A program made the position numbers and the translations under genes. Under the pieces are notes generated by a model. That model was not told the DNA's origin, did not search any database, and worked only from the letters and a program-made list of their open reading frames with translations. 13,684 bases of DNA from a bacterium (GTDB taxonomy: Bacteria; UBP13; UBA5359). Of this stretch, positions 1-5,962 are shown piece after piece. Location of the stretch: the NCBI GenBank assembly GCA_028699365.1, contig JAQVUQ010000030.1:1-13684 (forward strand), written 5' to 3'. Positions within the stretch are counted from its first letter, which is position 1, and every line of letters starts with the position of its first letter.

Positions 1-63
1 GACTGGGCGGCCAACGCGCTTGAGAAGGTAACAGATATAAAAATATCGTTTCCAATGATATAG
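1..63 (+). CDS. C-terminal end of an upstream gene (partial)
   Basis: Frame 1 is open from the first base to a TAG at 61-63, giving 20 residues that end in DIKISFPMI. The other two forward frames stop within about 30 bases. The TAG lies inside the AGGAGGT ribosome binding site of the next gene, a spacing typical of neighbouring genes in one operon. Too little is visible to name a family. Confidence 0.5.
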   Translation, partial: DWAANALEKVTDIKISFPMI

Positions 64-72
64 GAGGTAAAC

Positions 73-441
73 ATGGCAACGCTTCGTATAATGGGGATCA
101 TACTCGTGAGTATCCTGCTGGTAGGTTTCGTCAACTGGGGCTTCTTTCATCCACCGGCAAAGCCTTCCAGTGTGGAGCAGAAGATCGTGGATCATTACAA
201 CAAGAAATTACAGGAGTTGAACGAGGCACAGCAGGGTCTGCAGGTCTCCGATCCCGAAGGGGCGGCATCGGCTGCCAAGCGGGATATCGCTGCGGATAAC
301 GGAGTGACCGTCGATCAGCTCAACGCCATGCTGAAGAAATCAAAGGCCTGGGGCGAATATGCCGCCAAGCACCCGGAAGTCGTGGATAAGAGCGTTATAG
401 ATCGTAGCGGCCAGGATAGCGGACGCGAACAAGAGAACTGA
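73..441 (+). CDS. Small membrane-anchored hypothetical protein
   Basis: A 122-residue protein that I do not recognise. Residues about 4-25 form one hydrophobic segment (IMGIILVSILLVGFVNWGFF) that could be an uncleaved signal anchor, so the rest probably lies outside the membrane. The remainder is polar and probably helical: residues about 35-60 are charged (KIVDHYNKKLQELNEAQQ) and residues about 75-108 look like a small helical unit (NGVTVDQLNAML). The C-terminus is very polar. The ATG start is well supported by AGGAGGT at 62-68. The stop lies 14 bases before the HyuA-like gene, so co-transcription and a shared process are likely. No catalytic motif is visible. Confidence 0.8.
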   Translation: MATLRIMGIILVSILLVGFVNWGFFHPPAKPSSVEQKIVDHYNKKLQELNEAQQGLQVSDPEGAASAAKRDIAADNGVTVDQLNAMLKKSKAWGEYAAKHPEVVDKSVIDRSGQDSGREQEN

Positions 442-455
442 CAGGGGTTTTTTAA

Positions 456-2567
456 TTGTCCGAAATAAGGGTTGGTATCGATGTCGGCGGCACCTTTACT
501 CATGCGGTGGCGCTGGATGCGGCCGGTCATAATCTTCTGGCTCAGGTGAGAGTGCCTACCACGCACAGAGCCGCCCAGGGCGTGGCTCACGGTATCGTGG
601 AGGCACTGGAGCGTTTGCTGCAGGAGGGTAACATAGATCCCTCCGGCGTTCGCTTCATAGCTCACAGCACGACTCAGGCTACCAACGCCCTGCTTGAGGG
701 GGATGTTGCTCCGGTCGGCATCATAGGCATGGGCGCAGGCATGGAGGGGCGCCGGGCCAGGGGTGAGACATCCATCGGCGATATAGAGCTGTCGCCGGGA
801 CGGTGGCTCAAAACTTATCATCGTTTTATCGATACATCCGGTTTGCCCGACGGTAAAACGATAGAACGTGAGATATCCGCTCTGCTGGATGAGGGCGCAC
901 GGGTCATAGTCGCCTGCCAGGCTTTCGGCGTCGATGACCCCACCGCCGAACGGCTGGTGCTGGAGACCGCTTCCGCCATGGGAGTACCGGCCACGGCCGG
1001 GCATGAGGTCTCTCAACTCTACGGGCTGCGTATGAGAACCCGTACCAGCGTCATTAATGCCAGCATGCTGCCTAAAATGGTGGAAACGGCCAGGATGACC
1101 GAGCGCAGTGTCAGGGACGCGGGCATCACGGCTCCTCTGATGGTCATGCGCAGCGACGGCGGCGTCATGAGTATTGACGAGATGATGCGGCGTCCCATTC
1201 TGACTATCCTGTCCGGCCCGGCTGCGGGTGTGGCTGCGGCGCTGATCTATGCCCGCGTTTCCTACGGCATATTCGTGGAGGTCGGCGGCACCAGCACCGA
1301 TATATCAGTGATAACCGATGGTCGTCCCCAGGTTAAGCCGGCGGAAATCGGAGGGCACAGGCTCTATCTTGAAACTCTGGATGTGCGCACGGTGGGATTG
1401 GCAGGCGGATCGCTTATACGTCTTTCCGGCACTAAAATTGCCGATGTCGGACCTAGAAGCGCGCATATAGCCGGGTTGCCTTACGCGTCTTTCAGCCAAC
1501 CGGGAACGGGATGCAAACTGGAGATGTTCGCCCCGTTCGACGGCGATCCGGGCGATTATGTCAGAGTAGTTGCCGACGACGGCGGCACGATGGCGTTGAC
1601 GCCTACCTGCGCCGACAGAATAGCCGGCGGACGCGGGACGGAGGGGCTGAAGGACGCCTGGAGGCCGCTGGCGAAGAGGCTGGGGCTTGAACCGGATAAG
1701 GCAGCCCGAGCGGTCCTGAAGGCCGGATGCGCCAAGCTGGCTCCCGTGATAGAGAAGATGATGGCGGAACGCCGGCTGGATAAGAAAGAGCTTGTTCTGG
1801 TAGGCGGCGGTGGTGGAGCCGAGGCGATTTTACCGTGGCTGGCGGAAGAGATGGATATGGAGTATCGCCTGGCCGACAATGCCCCCGTCATCTCCGCTAT
1901 CGGTGTGGCCATAGCCATGGTCAGGGATGTGATCGAGCGCAATGTCGTCAATCCCGGGCCGGAGGATTTGCAGCGTATCAGACGTGAGGCGGAGGCCGCC
2001 GCTGTTAAAAGCGGAGCGTTGCCCCAGACGATAGAAGTCCGGGTTGAGGTGGATCAGCAGCGTCAACTGGTAAGGGCCGTTGCCACCGGAACGACCGAGA
2101 TGCGCAGCGATATGGACAGGACTCTTGACGAAACCGGATTGCGCGAAACGGCTGCCGTATCTCTTGCTTTGCCTGCCGGACATCTGGAACAGGTGGGCGG
2201 GAACGGAGGGCTGACGGCCTTCACGGGCCGCAGGGAGAAGAGCGGACTGCTTGGATTGTTCAGGAAGGTGACCCGGCCGCTCTGCCTGATAGACGGAGGC
2301 GGCATCGTCAGATTGAGACGGTCGGATGCCGATGTAACGGTTGCCCGGGTGGGAGAACTCGACGAGACGTTGGCCGGCATCCTGGACAGAGAGACCAGGT
2401 ACGGCGATGCCGGCGCCAGTCTGCCGGCCATATTTATTGCAGCCGGCGGCAGGCTTATAGACCTCAGCGGGCTGCTTACGGCTGAGCAAGTCAGGGTTAT
2501 GGCTGATGACGAGACATCGGGATTGGATCCTTCCAGTGAGGTAATGCTTATAACCGGGAAAGGATAA
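456..2567 (+). CDS. Hydantoinase/oxoprolinase family protein (HyuA-like), orphan
   Basis: A 703-residue protein of the HyuA / 5-oxoprolinase / acetone-carboxylase-beta ATPase-fold family. The N-terminal phosphate-binding motif VGIDVGGTFTHAVALD lies at residues 5-20, followed by HSTTQATNALLEG near 70. The core contains MRSDGGVM near 230, GPAAGV near 254, VEVGGTSTDIS near 275, VGLAGGSL near 312 and LVGGGGGAEAILP near 447. Family members use ATP to activate cyclic amides or carbonyl substrates, usually with a HyuB-type partner, and none is present here. Residues about 490-703 form a C-terminal region I cannot assign. The TTG start at 456 is supported by ACAGGGG at 441-447 and by the protein beginning just before the VGIDVGG motif. 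The gene lies between two membrane-protein genes, with 5 bases to the next. The substrate is unknown. Confidence 0.85.
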   Translation: MSEIRVGIDVGGTFTHAVALDAAGHNLLAQVRVPTTHRAAQGVAHGIVEALERLLQEGNIDPSGVRFIAHSTTQATNALLEGDVAPVGIIGMGAGMEGRRARGETSIGDIELSPGRWLKTYHRFIDTSGLPDGKTIEREISALLDEGARVIVACQAFGVDDPTAERLVLETASAMGVPATAGHEVSQLYGLRMRTRTSVINASMLPKMVETARMTERSVRDAGITAPLMVMRSDGGVMSIDEMMRRPILTILSGPAAGVAAALIYARVSYGIFVEVGGTSTDISVITDGRPQVKPAEIGGHRLYLETLDVRTVGLAGGSLIRLSGTKIADVGPRSAHIAGLPYASFSQPGTGCKLEMFAPFDGDPGDYVRVVADDGGTMALTPTCADRIAGGRGTEGLKDAWRPLAKRLGLEPDKAARAVLKAGCAKLAPVIEKMMAERRLDKKELVLVGGGGGAEAILPWLAEEMDMEYRLADNAPVISAIGVAIAMVRDVIERNVVNPGPEDLQRIRREAEAAAVKSGALPQTIEVRVEVDQQRQLVRAVATGTTEMRSDMDRTLDETGLRETAAVSLALPAGHLEQVGGNGGLTAFTGRREKSGLLGLFRKVTRPLCLIDGGGIVRLRRSDADVTVARVGELDETLAGILDRETRYGDAGASLPAIFIAAGGRLIDLSGLLTAEQVRVMADDETSGLDPSSEVMLITGKG

Positions 2568-2572
2568 ACGGA

Positions 2573-3295
2573 ATGAGGCTGAAATACAGAGCCAGATCGG
2601 GGGTGGGCGCAGATACTCTGCTGACCACCCTTTTGCTTTTTGTATTCTTCACGCTGCCGGTCTTTGCCAGCCTTATGGATATAAGCCTTCTCTCGTTGTG
2701 CGATGTTCTGCTCTACGTATGGTTTAAACTCTGGTACTCCCTGGTGACTCTCTTCTTCTGGTTGCTTCCCCGCCCCCTGCCGCAGTTCCAGACCTGGCTG
2801 CCGAGCCTGGATGCATTTATGGCTGTTTTTCTGTTGCCGCTGGGATTATATCTCTTTCTGGTTCAGACTAAGGAACGCGAGCTATTGCCGGCGGCGTTCT
2901 CTTTCATCGGCGCTTCACTGGTCTGGACAGGGAGCATAATGACCGGCACGGAGCGGTCGCTTCATCTATGGAAGCCGGATTATGTTGATATCAGTGTCCG
3001 GGCGACGGAGCTTATGGTGCGATTGGGATTGGCAGAGGATATGACGGGCATCGGTGCCTTTATGCTCTTGCTGGGAGAGGGGATGTTGTTATCCGGTCTG
3101 CTGGCAACGGTAATAGTCTTGCTGGCAGGATTGGCCCGAAGACGCTTCAGCCATCACAGTATAGTTATGAGCTACTCTCTGCTGCCGGCGATAGCCGCCA
3201 TGATCTGGCTGAAAGCCTGGATTCCGGCCGCGCTGCTGGGCTTTATATGGGTGTACTACCGTGATAAGGCTCAAGATTATTCGCTGAGAAGTTAG
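2573..3295 (+). CDS. Multi-spanning membrane protein, unknown function
   Basis: A 240-residue, strongly hydrophobic protein that I do not recognise. Likely membrane segments lie at residues about 13-33, 40-62, 80-98, 103-121, 158-185 and 193-225. The last stretch may hold two helices. Between segments 4 and 5 is a polar loop (TERSLHLWKPDYVDI). A short RRRFSHH loop precedes the last segments and the C-terminus is charged (YYRDKAQDYSLRS). The ATG lies 5 bases after the HyuA-like stop, with GGGAAAGGA just upstream, so it is almost certainly co-transcribed with it. It could anchor the HyuA-like protein or move its substrate, but this rests on position only. Confidence 0.8.
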   Translation: MRLKYRARSGVGADTLLTTLLLFVFFTLPVFASLMDISLLSLCDVLLYVWFKLWYSLVTLFFWLLPRPLPQFQTWLPSLDAFMAVFLLPLGLYLFLVQTKERELLPAAFSFIGASLVWTGSIMTGTERSLHLWKPDYVDISVRATELMVRLGLAEDMTGIGAFMLLLGEGMLLSGLLATVIVLLAGLARRRFSHHSIVMSYSLLPAIAAMIWLKAWIPAALLGFIWVYYRDKAQDYSLRS

Positions 3296-3312
3296 AACGT
3301 CGATGCGATTAG

Positions 3313-3321
3313 TGGTATAAT
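3313..3321 (+). promoter_or_regulatory. Possible extended -10 promoter
   Basis: TGGTATAAT at 3313-3321 matches an extended -10 (TGn-TATAAT) just after the membrane-protein stop and ahead of the repeat-rich gap. No good -35 is visible. If active, it would give the TIM-barrel gene a leader of roughly 330 bases containing the repeats. Confidence 0.3.
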
Positions 3322-3333
3322 CTCCTGAGAAAA

Positions 3334-3380
3334 GGAGCCAGGAGCCAGGAGCCAGGAGCCAGGAGCCAGGAGCCAGGAGC
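3334..3380. repeat. GGAGCCA tandem heptamer array
   Basis: Six perfect GGAGCCA copies in tandem followed by a 5-base partial copy. This is a simple 7-base array, so it shifts frame at each unit and is not coding. Arrays with similar words are known from cyanobacterial genomes as short tandemly repeated repetitive sequences. Confidence 0.97.
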
Positions 3381-3384
3381 TTTG

Positions 3385-3434
3385 ACCGCCTGCGGCGGTA
3401 GTTGTTAGTTGTTAGTTGTTAGTTGTTCGTTGTT
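3385..3434 (-). repeat. Composite repeat, inverted copy (hairpin plus AGTTGTT heptamers)
   Basis: A hairpin, ACCGCC / TGC / GGCGGT (3385-3399), is followed at once by four AGTTGTT and one CGTTGTT (3400-3434). Read on the minus strand this is an AACAACT heptamer tract ending in a 6-bp/3-nt GC-rich hairpin, the same order as in the three + strand copies. The GGGAATCCC head is missing. The tract is complementary to the AAC-rich tract at 3601-3628, so a transcript could pair the two. Confidence 0.7.
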
Positions 3435-3540
3435 CGTTTTAGAGTCCGTTTGAAAGTCAGGAGTTTAAGCAGGTTATTGGGATGGGAAAGACAGAAGACG
3501 GAAGTGTGGGTGCAGTCTCCTGAGGTTGCCTAAACCAGGT

Positions 3541-3568
3541 AACGAATAACAAATAACGGATAACGAGC
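3541..3568. repeat. AACNNAT heptamer run
   Basis: Three degenerate heptamers (AACGAAT, AACAAAT, AACGGAT) and a fourth partial unit (AACGAGC). The 7-base period is the same as in the other arrays of this gap, with a different word. Confidence 0.75.
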
Positions 3569-3577
3569 TTCCGGGAT

Positions 3578-3643
3578 GCTTGCATGGGAATCCCGAAACC
3601 AACAACTAACAACCAGCAACCAACAACCGCGCCCGTAGGGCGC
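3578..3643 (+). repeat. Composite intergenic repeat, copy A
   Basis: The head GCTTGCATGGGAATCCC (3578-3594) and a GAAACC link are followed by four heptamers, AACAACT, AACAACC, AGCAACC and AACAACC (3601-3628). Then comes the hairpin GCGCCC / GTA / GGGCGC (3629-3643). It ends 4 bases before the ribosome binding site of the TIM-barrel gene. The head is identical to that of copy B. The hairpin stem differs from those of copies B and C but remains fully paired. Confidence 0.9.
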
Positions 3644-3659
3644 TATAGGGAGGATGACA

Positions 3660-4343
3660 ATGCCCGATATAGCTGATATTTTTACACAGAATAACATGAC
3701 ACTGATCGTTTCCCTGCCGGGCAACGATCCCGCCCTGGCCGGGGCCGCAGTTGCCGGCGGGGCTGATGTTCTCAAGGCGCATATACACCTGAAGCATCAG
3801 GCCAGCGGCACGGGATTCGGCAGCCTGGAAGAAGAACGTCAGGCGCTCCGGAGTATTCTGGAAGCGGTTGATGTTCCTGTAGGCCTGGTCATTGGGGCGG
3901 CTGAGACAGCCGATGAGACGGAGATGGATGAGGTGGAGAGCATGGGCTTTGCCTACATAGACGCCTATGCGCATCACCTGCCTGCCTGGATGGCGGCCCG
4001 GAGCACCTTGCCGCGCATGGTAGCCGTCGAGGAGCGGTATATGGACCTGATTCCCCAGTTGGAGAATCTGGGTATGGATATGGTGGAGGCTGCGGTAGTG
4101 CCGCATCAGGAGTACGGGCTGCCGTTGAACCTGTATGATCTGGGCATTTACCGGTATATTTGCGATCTGACCGATCTTCCGGTTATCGTGCCCACGCAAA
4201 AAGCCATCCGCCCCGACGAGGTGGTTATGCTTCGTGACGCGGGCGTATCGGCGCTGATGATAGGTGCCATTGTGGCTGGGACCACTCCCGAAAGCATCGA
4301 AAAGGCAGCGAGGGATTACCGGAGGTTAATAAACGAGTTATGA
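3660..4343 (+). CDS. Predicted TIM-barrel protein, unknown function
   Basis: A 227-residue protein that looks like a compact TIM barrel of the phosphate-binding type (compare ThiG, NanE, TrpC/HisA). Alternating hydrophobic strands and helices run from LIVSLPG near residue 16, through GGADVLKAHIHL, VPVGLVIGAAE, FAYIDAYAHH and MVEAAVVPHQ to LPVIVPTQKA. The end, VSALMIGAIVAGTTPESI (about residues 196-213), fits the C-terminal phosphate-binding strand-loop-helix. K, H and E residues in KAHIHLKH and VPHQEYG are candidate active-site residues. I chose ATG 3660 because AGGGAGG at 3647-3653 gives it 6-base spacing, while the in-frame ATG at 3654 would have none. Substrate and reaction are unknown. 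The NIF3-family gene follows after a repeat-filled gap of 189 bases. Confidence 0.75.
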   Translation: MPDIADIFTQNNMTLIVSLPGNDPALAGAAVAGGADVLKAHIHLKHQASGTGFGSLEEERQALRSILEAVDVPVGLVIGAAETADETEMDEVESMGFAYIDAYAHHLPAWMAARSTLPRMVAVEERYMDLIPQLENLGMDMVEAAVVPHQEYGLPLNLYDLGIYRYICDLTDLPVIVPTQKAIRPDEVVMLRDAGVSALMIGAIVAGTTPESIEKAARDYRRLINEL

Positions 4344-4364
4344 AAAAGAACAGCATACTTGAGC

Positions 4365-4431
4365 GCTTGCATGGGAATCCCAAAACCAACAACCCAACAA
4401 CCAACAACCAATAACCGCGCTCGAAGAGCGC
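4365..4431 (+). repeat. Composite intergenic repeat, copy B
   Basis: The head GCTTGCATGGGAATCCC (4365-4381) matches copy A exactly. A link AAAACC is followed by AAC-rich heptamers (AACAACC, one extra C, AACAACC, AACAACC, AATAACC at 4388-4416). The hairpin GCGCTC / GAA / GAGCGC lies at 4417-4431. It starts 22 bases after the TIM-barrel stop and is followed 12 bases later by the head of copy C. Confidence 0.92.
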
Positions 4432-4440
4432 ATAAGCGGA

Positions 4441-4507
4441 GCGTGCATGGGAATCCCAAACCCAACAACTAACAACCAAACAACTAACAACCGCGCTCGA
4501 AGAGCGC
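4441..4507 (+). repeat. Composite intergenic repeat, copy C
   Basis: The head GCGTGCATGGGAATCCC (4441-4457) differs from copies A and B by one base. The link AAACCC leads to AACAACT, AACAACC, AAACAACT (8 bases) and AACAACC (4464-4492). The hairpin GCGCTC / GAA / GAGCGC (4493-4507) has the same sequence as copy B's, and the 20-base block around it is identical. The unit ends 10 bases before the ribosome binding site of the NIF3-family gene. Confidence 0.92.
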
Positions 4508-4532
4508 AATAACAAGTGGGAGGTAGATAAAC

Positions 4533-5477
4533 GTGAAACTGGGAAAAATCTATGAAACAGCCGTACGTAAGGGAATGGAGGCCGATCCGAGAGGCTTGCC
4601 GGAGGTATATCGCTACATGGACAAAGTCAGGCAGGATTACGAATCCCTGCCTGAGGATAAGAAGGGACGCTTCGATAAGGAGAAGCTTACCAATCCGTAT
4701 GCCGATACGCGGCTGCTTTACGGCGATCCCGATCTGGAGATCAATCGCCTGATCGCCGGCATAGATATGGAGATAGGCGAGGTTGTGCTGACAGATCGCC
4801 TGAACGAGAAGGGTGCCGGTATCGATCTTATTCTGGCTCACCACCCCGAGGGCAGTGCTCTGGCTCAGTTCTACCAGGTTATGACCATGCAGGCGGATAT
4901 TATGGCCGGGTACGGCGTGCCCGTATCCGTGGCCGAGGCGTTGCTGCCGGGAAGAATAAAAGAGGTGGAGCGACGGGTCATGCCCTTGAACCACCAGAGA
5001 GCCGTCGATGCGGCCAGACTTATGGGCTTGCCCATCATGTGCGTGCACACTCCCTGCGACAATATGGTTACCGAGTATCTGCAGAAGATGATCGATGCCG
5101 CCGAGCCTTACTACCTGGACGATCTGGTCGATCTGCTCAGCGGCATACCGGAGTACGATATTGCGACAAAGAATAACTCCGGGCCTAAGATACTGCTGGG
5201 CGACGGCAAGCGCCGGGCAGGCAAGATCAAGGTGGATATGACGGGCGGCACCGGTGGACCCAAGGAATACATGGAAGCGCTGGTCCGGGCCGGTGTAAGC
5301 ACCATCGTGGGCATGCATATCGGCGAGGAGAGCTACAAAGCTGCTGATGAAGCGCATCTCAACGTCGTTATTGCCGGGCATATCTCCAGCGATACCATCG
5401 GTATGAACCTCTTCCTGGATAAGCTGGAATCGATAGATGTGGTGGAGTGCTCAGGGTTCAGAAGAATCAAGCGCTGA
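4533..5477 (+). CDS. NIF3 / YbgI (DUF34) family protein
   Basis: A 314-residue member of the NGG1p-interacting factor 3 family, which bind two metal ions and have been linked to GTP cyclohydrolase-like activity, though the role is unsettled. Metal ligands can be placed: HH in LILAHHPEG (residues 103-104), H172 and D176 in VHTPCDN, and H283 with D287 in AGHISSD near the C-terminus. The last pair is usually H-x3-E, so D287 is a conservative change. The family's C-terminal glycine motif is seen as VGMHIGEE with NVVIAGH. The first 60 residues are a charged helical extension absent from short family members. The start is GTG with GGGAGGT at 4518-4524. The stop overlaps the start of the Smr gene (TGATG). 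Confidence 0.85.
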   Translation: MKLGKIYETAVRKGMEADPRGLPEVYRYMDKVRQDYESLPEDKKGRFDKEKLTNPYADTRLLYGDPDLEINRLIAGIDMEIGEVVLTDRLNEKGAGIDLILAHHPEGSALAQFYQVMTMQADIMAGYGVPVSVAEALLPGRIKEVERRVMPLNHQRAVDAARLMGLPIMCVHTPCDNMVTEYLQKMIDAAEPYYLDDLVDLLSGIPEYDIATKNNSGPKILLGDGKRRAGKIKVDMTGGTGGPKEYMEALVRAGVSTIVGMHIGEESYKAADEAHLNVVIAGHISSDTIGMNLFLDKLESIDVVECSGFRRIKR

Positions 5478-5767
5478 TGGAGCGCAACAATCCCTTTTAT
5501 CACCTGAAAAAAGGTTGCGTGGAGGGGGAGATAAACCTCAGACATCTAACGGTGTCCGAGGCTCTCCCTCTCCTGGACAAGTATCTCGACGACGCTTTTT
5601 TGGCCGGCCGGCCCATGGTCAGGGTCATTCACGGACGGCACGGCGGCATCCTGCGCCGGGAAGTAAGAGAGTACCTGGATCAACATCCTCATGTGAAATC
5701 ATGGCGCCCGGCCGATATCTTCGAAGGCGGGCTGGGGGTGACGGTGGTCTACTTATATGAAATTTAA
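5477..5767 (+). CDS. Small Smr-domain protein (MutS2 C-terminal type)
   Basis: A 96-residue stand-alone Smr domain, the nucleic-acid-binding and sometimes nuclease module at the C-terminus of MutS2. The match covers INLRHLTVSEAL (residues 19-30), VRVIHGRHGGILRREVREYL and a final GLGVTVVYL. Two signature motifs are altered. The usual LDLHG reads INLRH (19-23), and HGKGTG reads HGRHGG (52-57), so activity may be reduced or changed. I chose ATG 5477 because it overlaps the NIF3 stop (TGATG), a translational-coupling arrangement. A GTG at 5447 in the same frame would add ten residues that do not belong to the domain. The stop codon lies inside a perfect hairpin. Confidence 0.82.
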   Translation: MERNNPFYHLKKGCVEGEINLRHLTVSEALPLLDKYLDDAFLAGRPMVRVIHGRHGGILRREVREYLDQHPHVKSWRPADIFEGGLGVTVVYLYEI

Positions 5768-5786
5768 GCAAAGCTTAAATTTCATA
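5756..5786. repeat. Perfect 14-bp hairpin over the Smr stop codon
   Basis: TATGAAATTTAAGC (5756-5769), loop AAA, GCTTAAATTTCATA (5773-5786): a perfect 14-bp stem with a 3-base loop. The left arm includes the last two Smr sense codons and its TAA. The stem is AT-rich and lacks a clear U-tract right after it, so it is not a standard intrinsic terminator, though it could slow transcription or shield the mRNA end. Confidence 0.9.
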
Positions 5787-5938
5787 GGCTGAAGCTTTTA
5801 AGGCTGAAGACTGAAGTAGAACGCTCAAGTATCAACTGATAGCCTTAAAGATGGGAAGTAGCTCCGGATAATTAAAGGCTTATAAAGTTTACCGGAGCGT
5901 AAACTACTTCAGCCTTCAGTCTTCAGCCTTCAGCCTAT
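5784..5938. repeat. 155-bp nested inverted-repeat element with heptamer arms
   Basis: Outer arms: ATAGGCTGAAG (5784-5794) pairs with CTTCAGCCTAT (5928-5938), and GGCTGAAGACTGAAG (5802-5816) pairs with CTTCAGTCTTCAGCC (5914-5928), both perfectly. They share base 5928, and the left side carries a short extra loop. The right arm is four CTTCAGY heptamers (5907-5934). Inside, CTCCGG (5862-5867) pairs with CCGGAG (5892-5897) and AGCCTTAA (5841-5848) nearly pairs with TTAAAGGCT. AGTTTAC/GTAAACT (5886-5905) forms an alternative stem. It fills the space between two convergent genes and carries no ORF. Confidence 0.85.
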
Positions 5939-5962
5939 TAGCTAAAGCAGCCTACCCCAGCC

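Larger units (their letters stand above)
3296..3659. other. Repeat-rich intergenic gap
   Basis: No credible gene lies here. Most of the gap is tandem heptanucleotide repeat: GGAGCCA (3334-3380), AGTTGTT (3400-3434), AACNNAT (3541-3561) and an AAC-rich tract (3601-3628). Two 6-bp/3-nt hairpins lie at 3385-3399 and 3629-3643. I see no structure or motif in 3441-3530. A ribosome binding site for the next gene lies at 3647-3653. Confidence 0.75.

Noticed and set aside
1830-2489. 219-codon minus-strand ORF inside the HyuA-like gene
   Set aside because: Shadow of a gene with clear family motifs on the + strand.
3334-3434. Possible CRISPR array
   Set aside because: The repeats are 7 bases with no spacers between them, and no cas genes are present.
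3530-4199. Minus-strand ORFs ending in repeat-derived peptides (CWLLVVSCW and similar)
   Set aside because: These come from translating the composite repeat. A 7-base unit shifts frame every copy, so the similar peptides in several ORFs reflect DNA repeats and not a protein family.
4338-5381. 347-codon minus-strand ORF
   Set aside because: Opposite the well-supported NIF3-family gene. Its C-terminal part is only the repeats read backwards (peptides rich in W, L and V such as WLLGCWFWDSHAS).
5437-5760. Alternative + strand ORF overlapping the Smr gene
   Set aside because: Different frame with low-complexity, G- and R-rich translation, while the 5477 frame gives a clear Smr domain.
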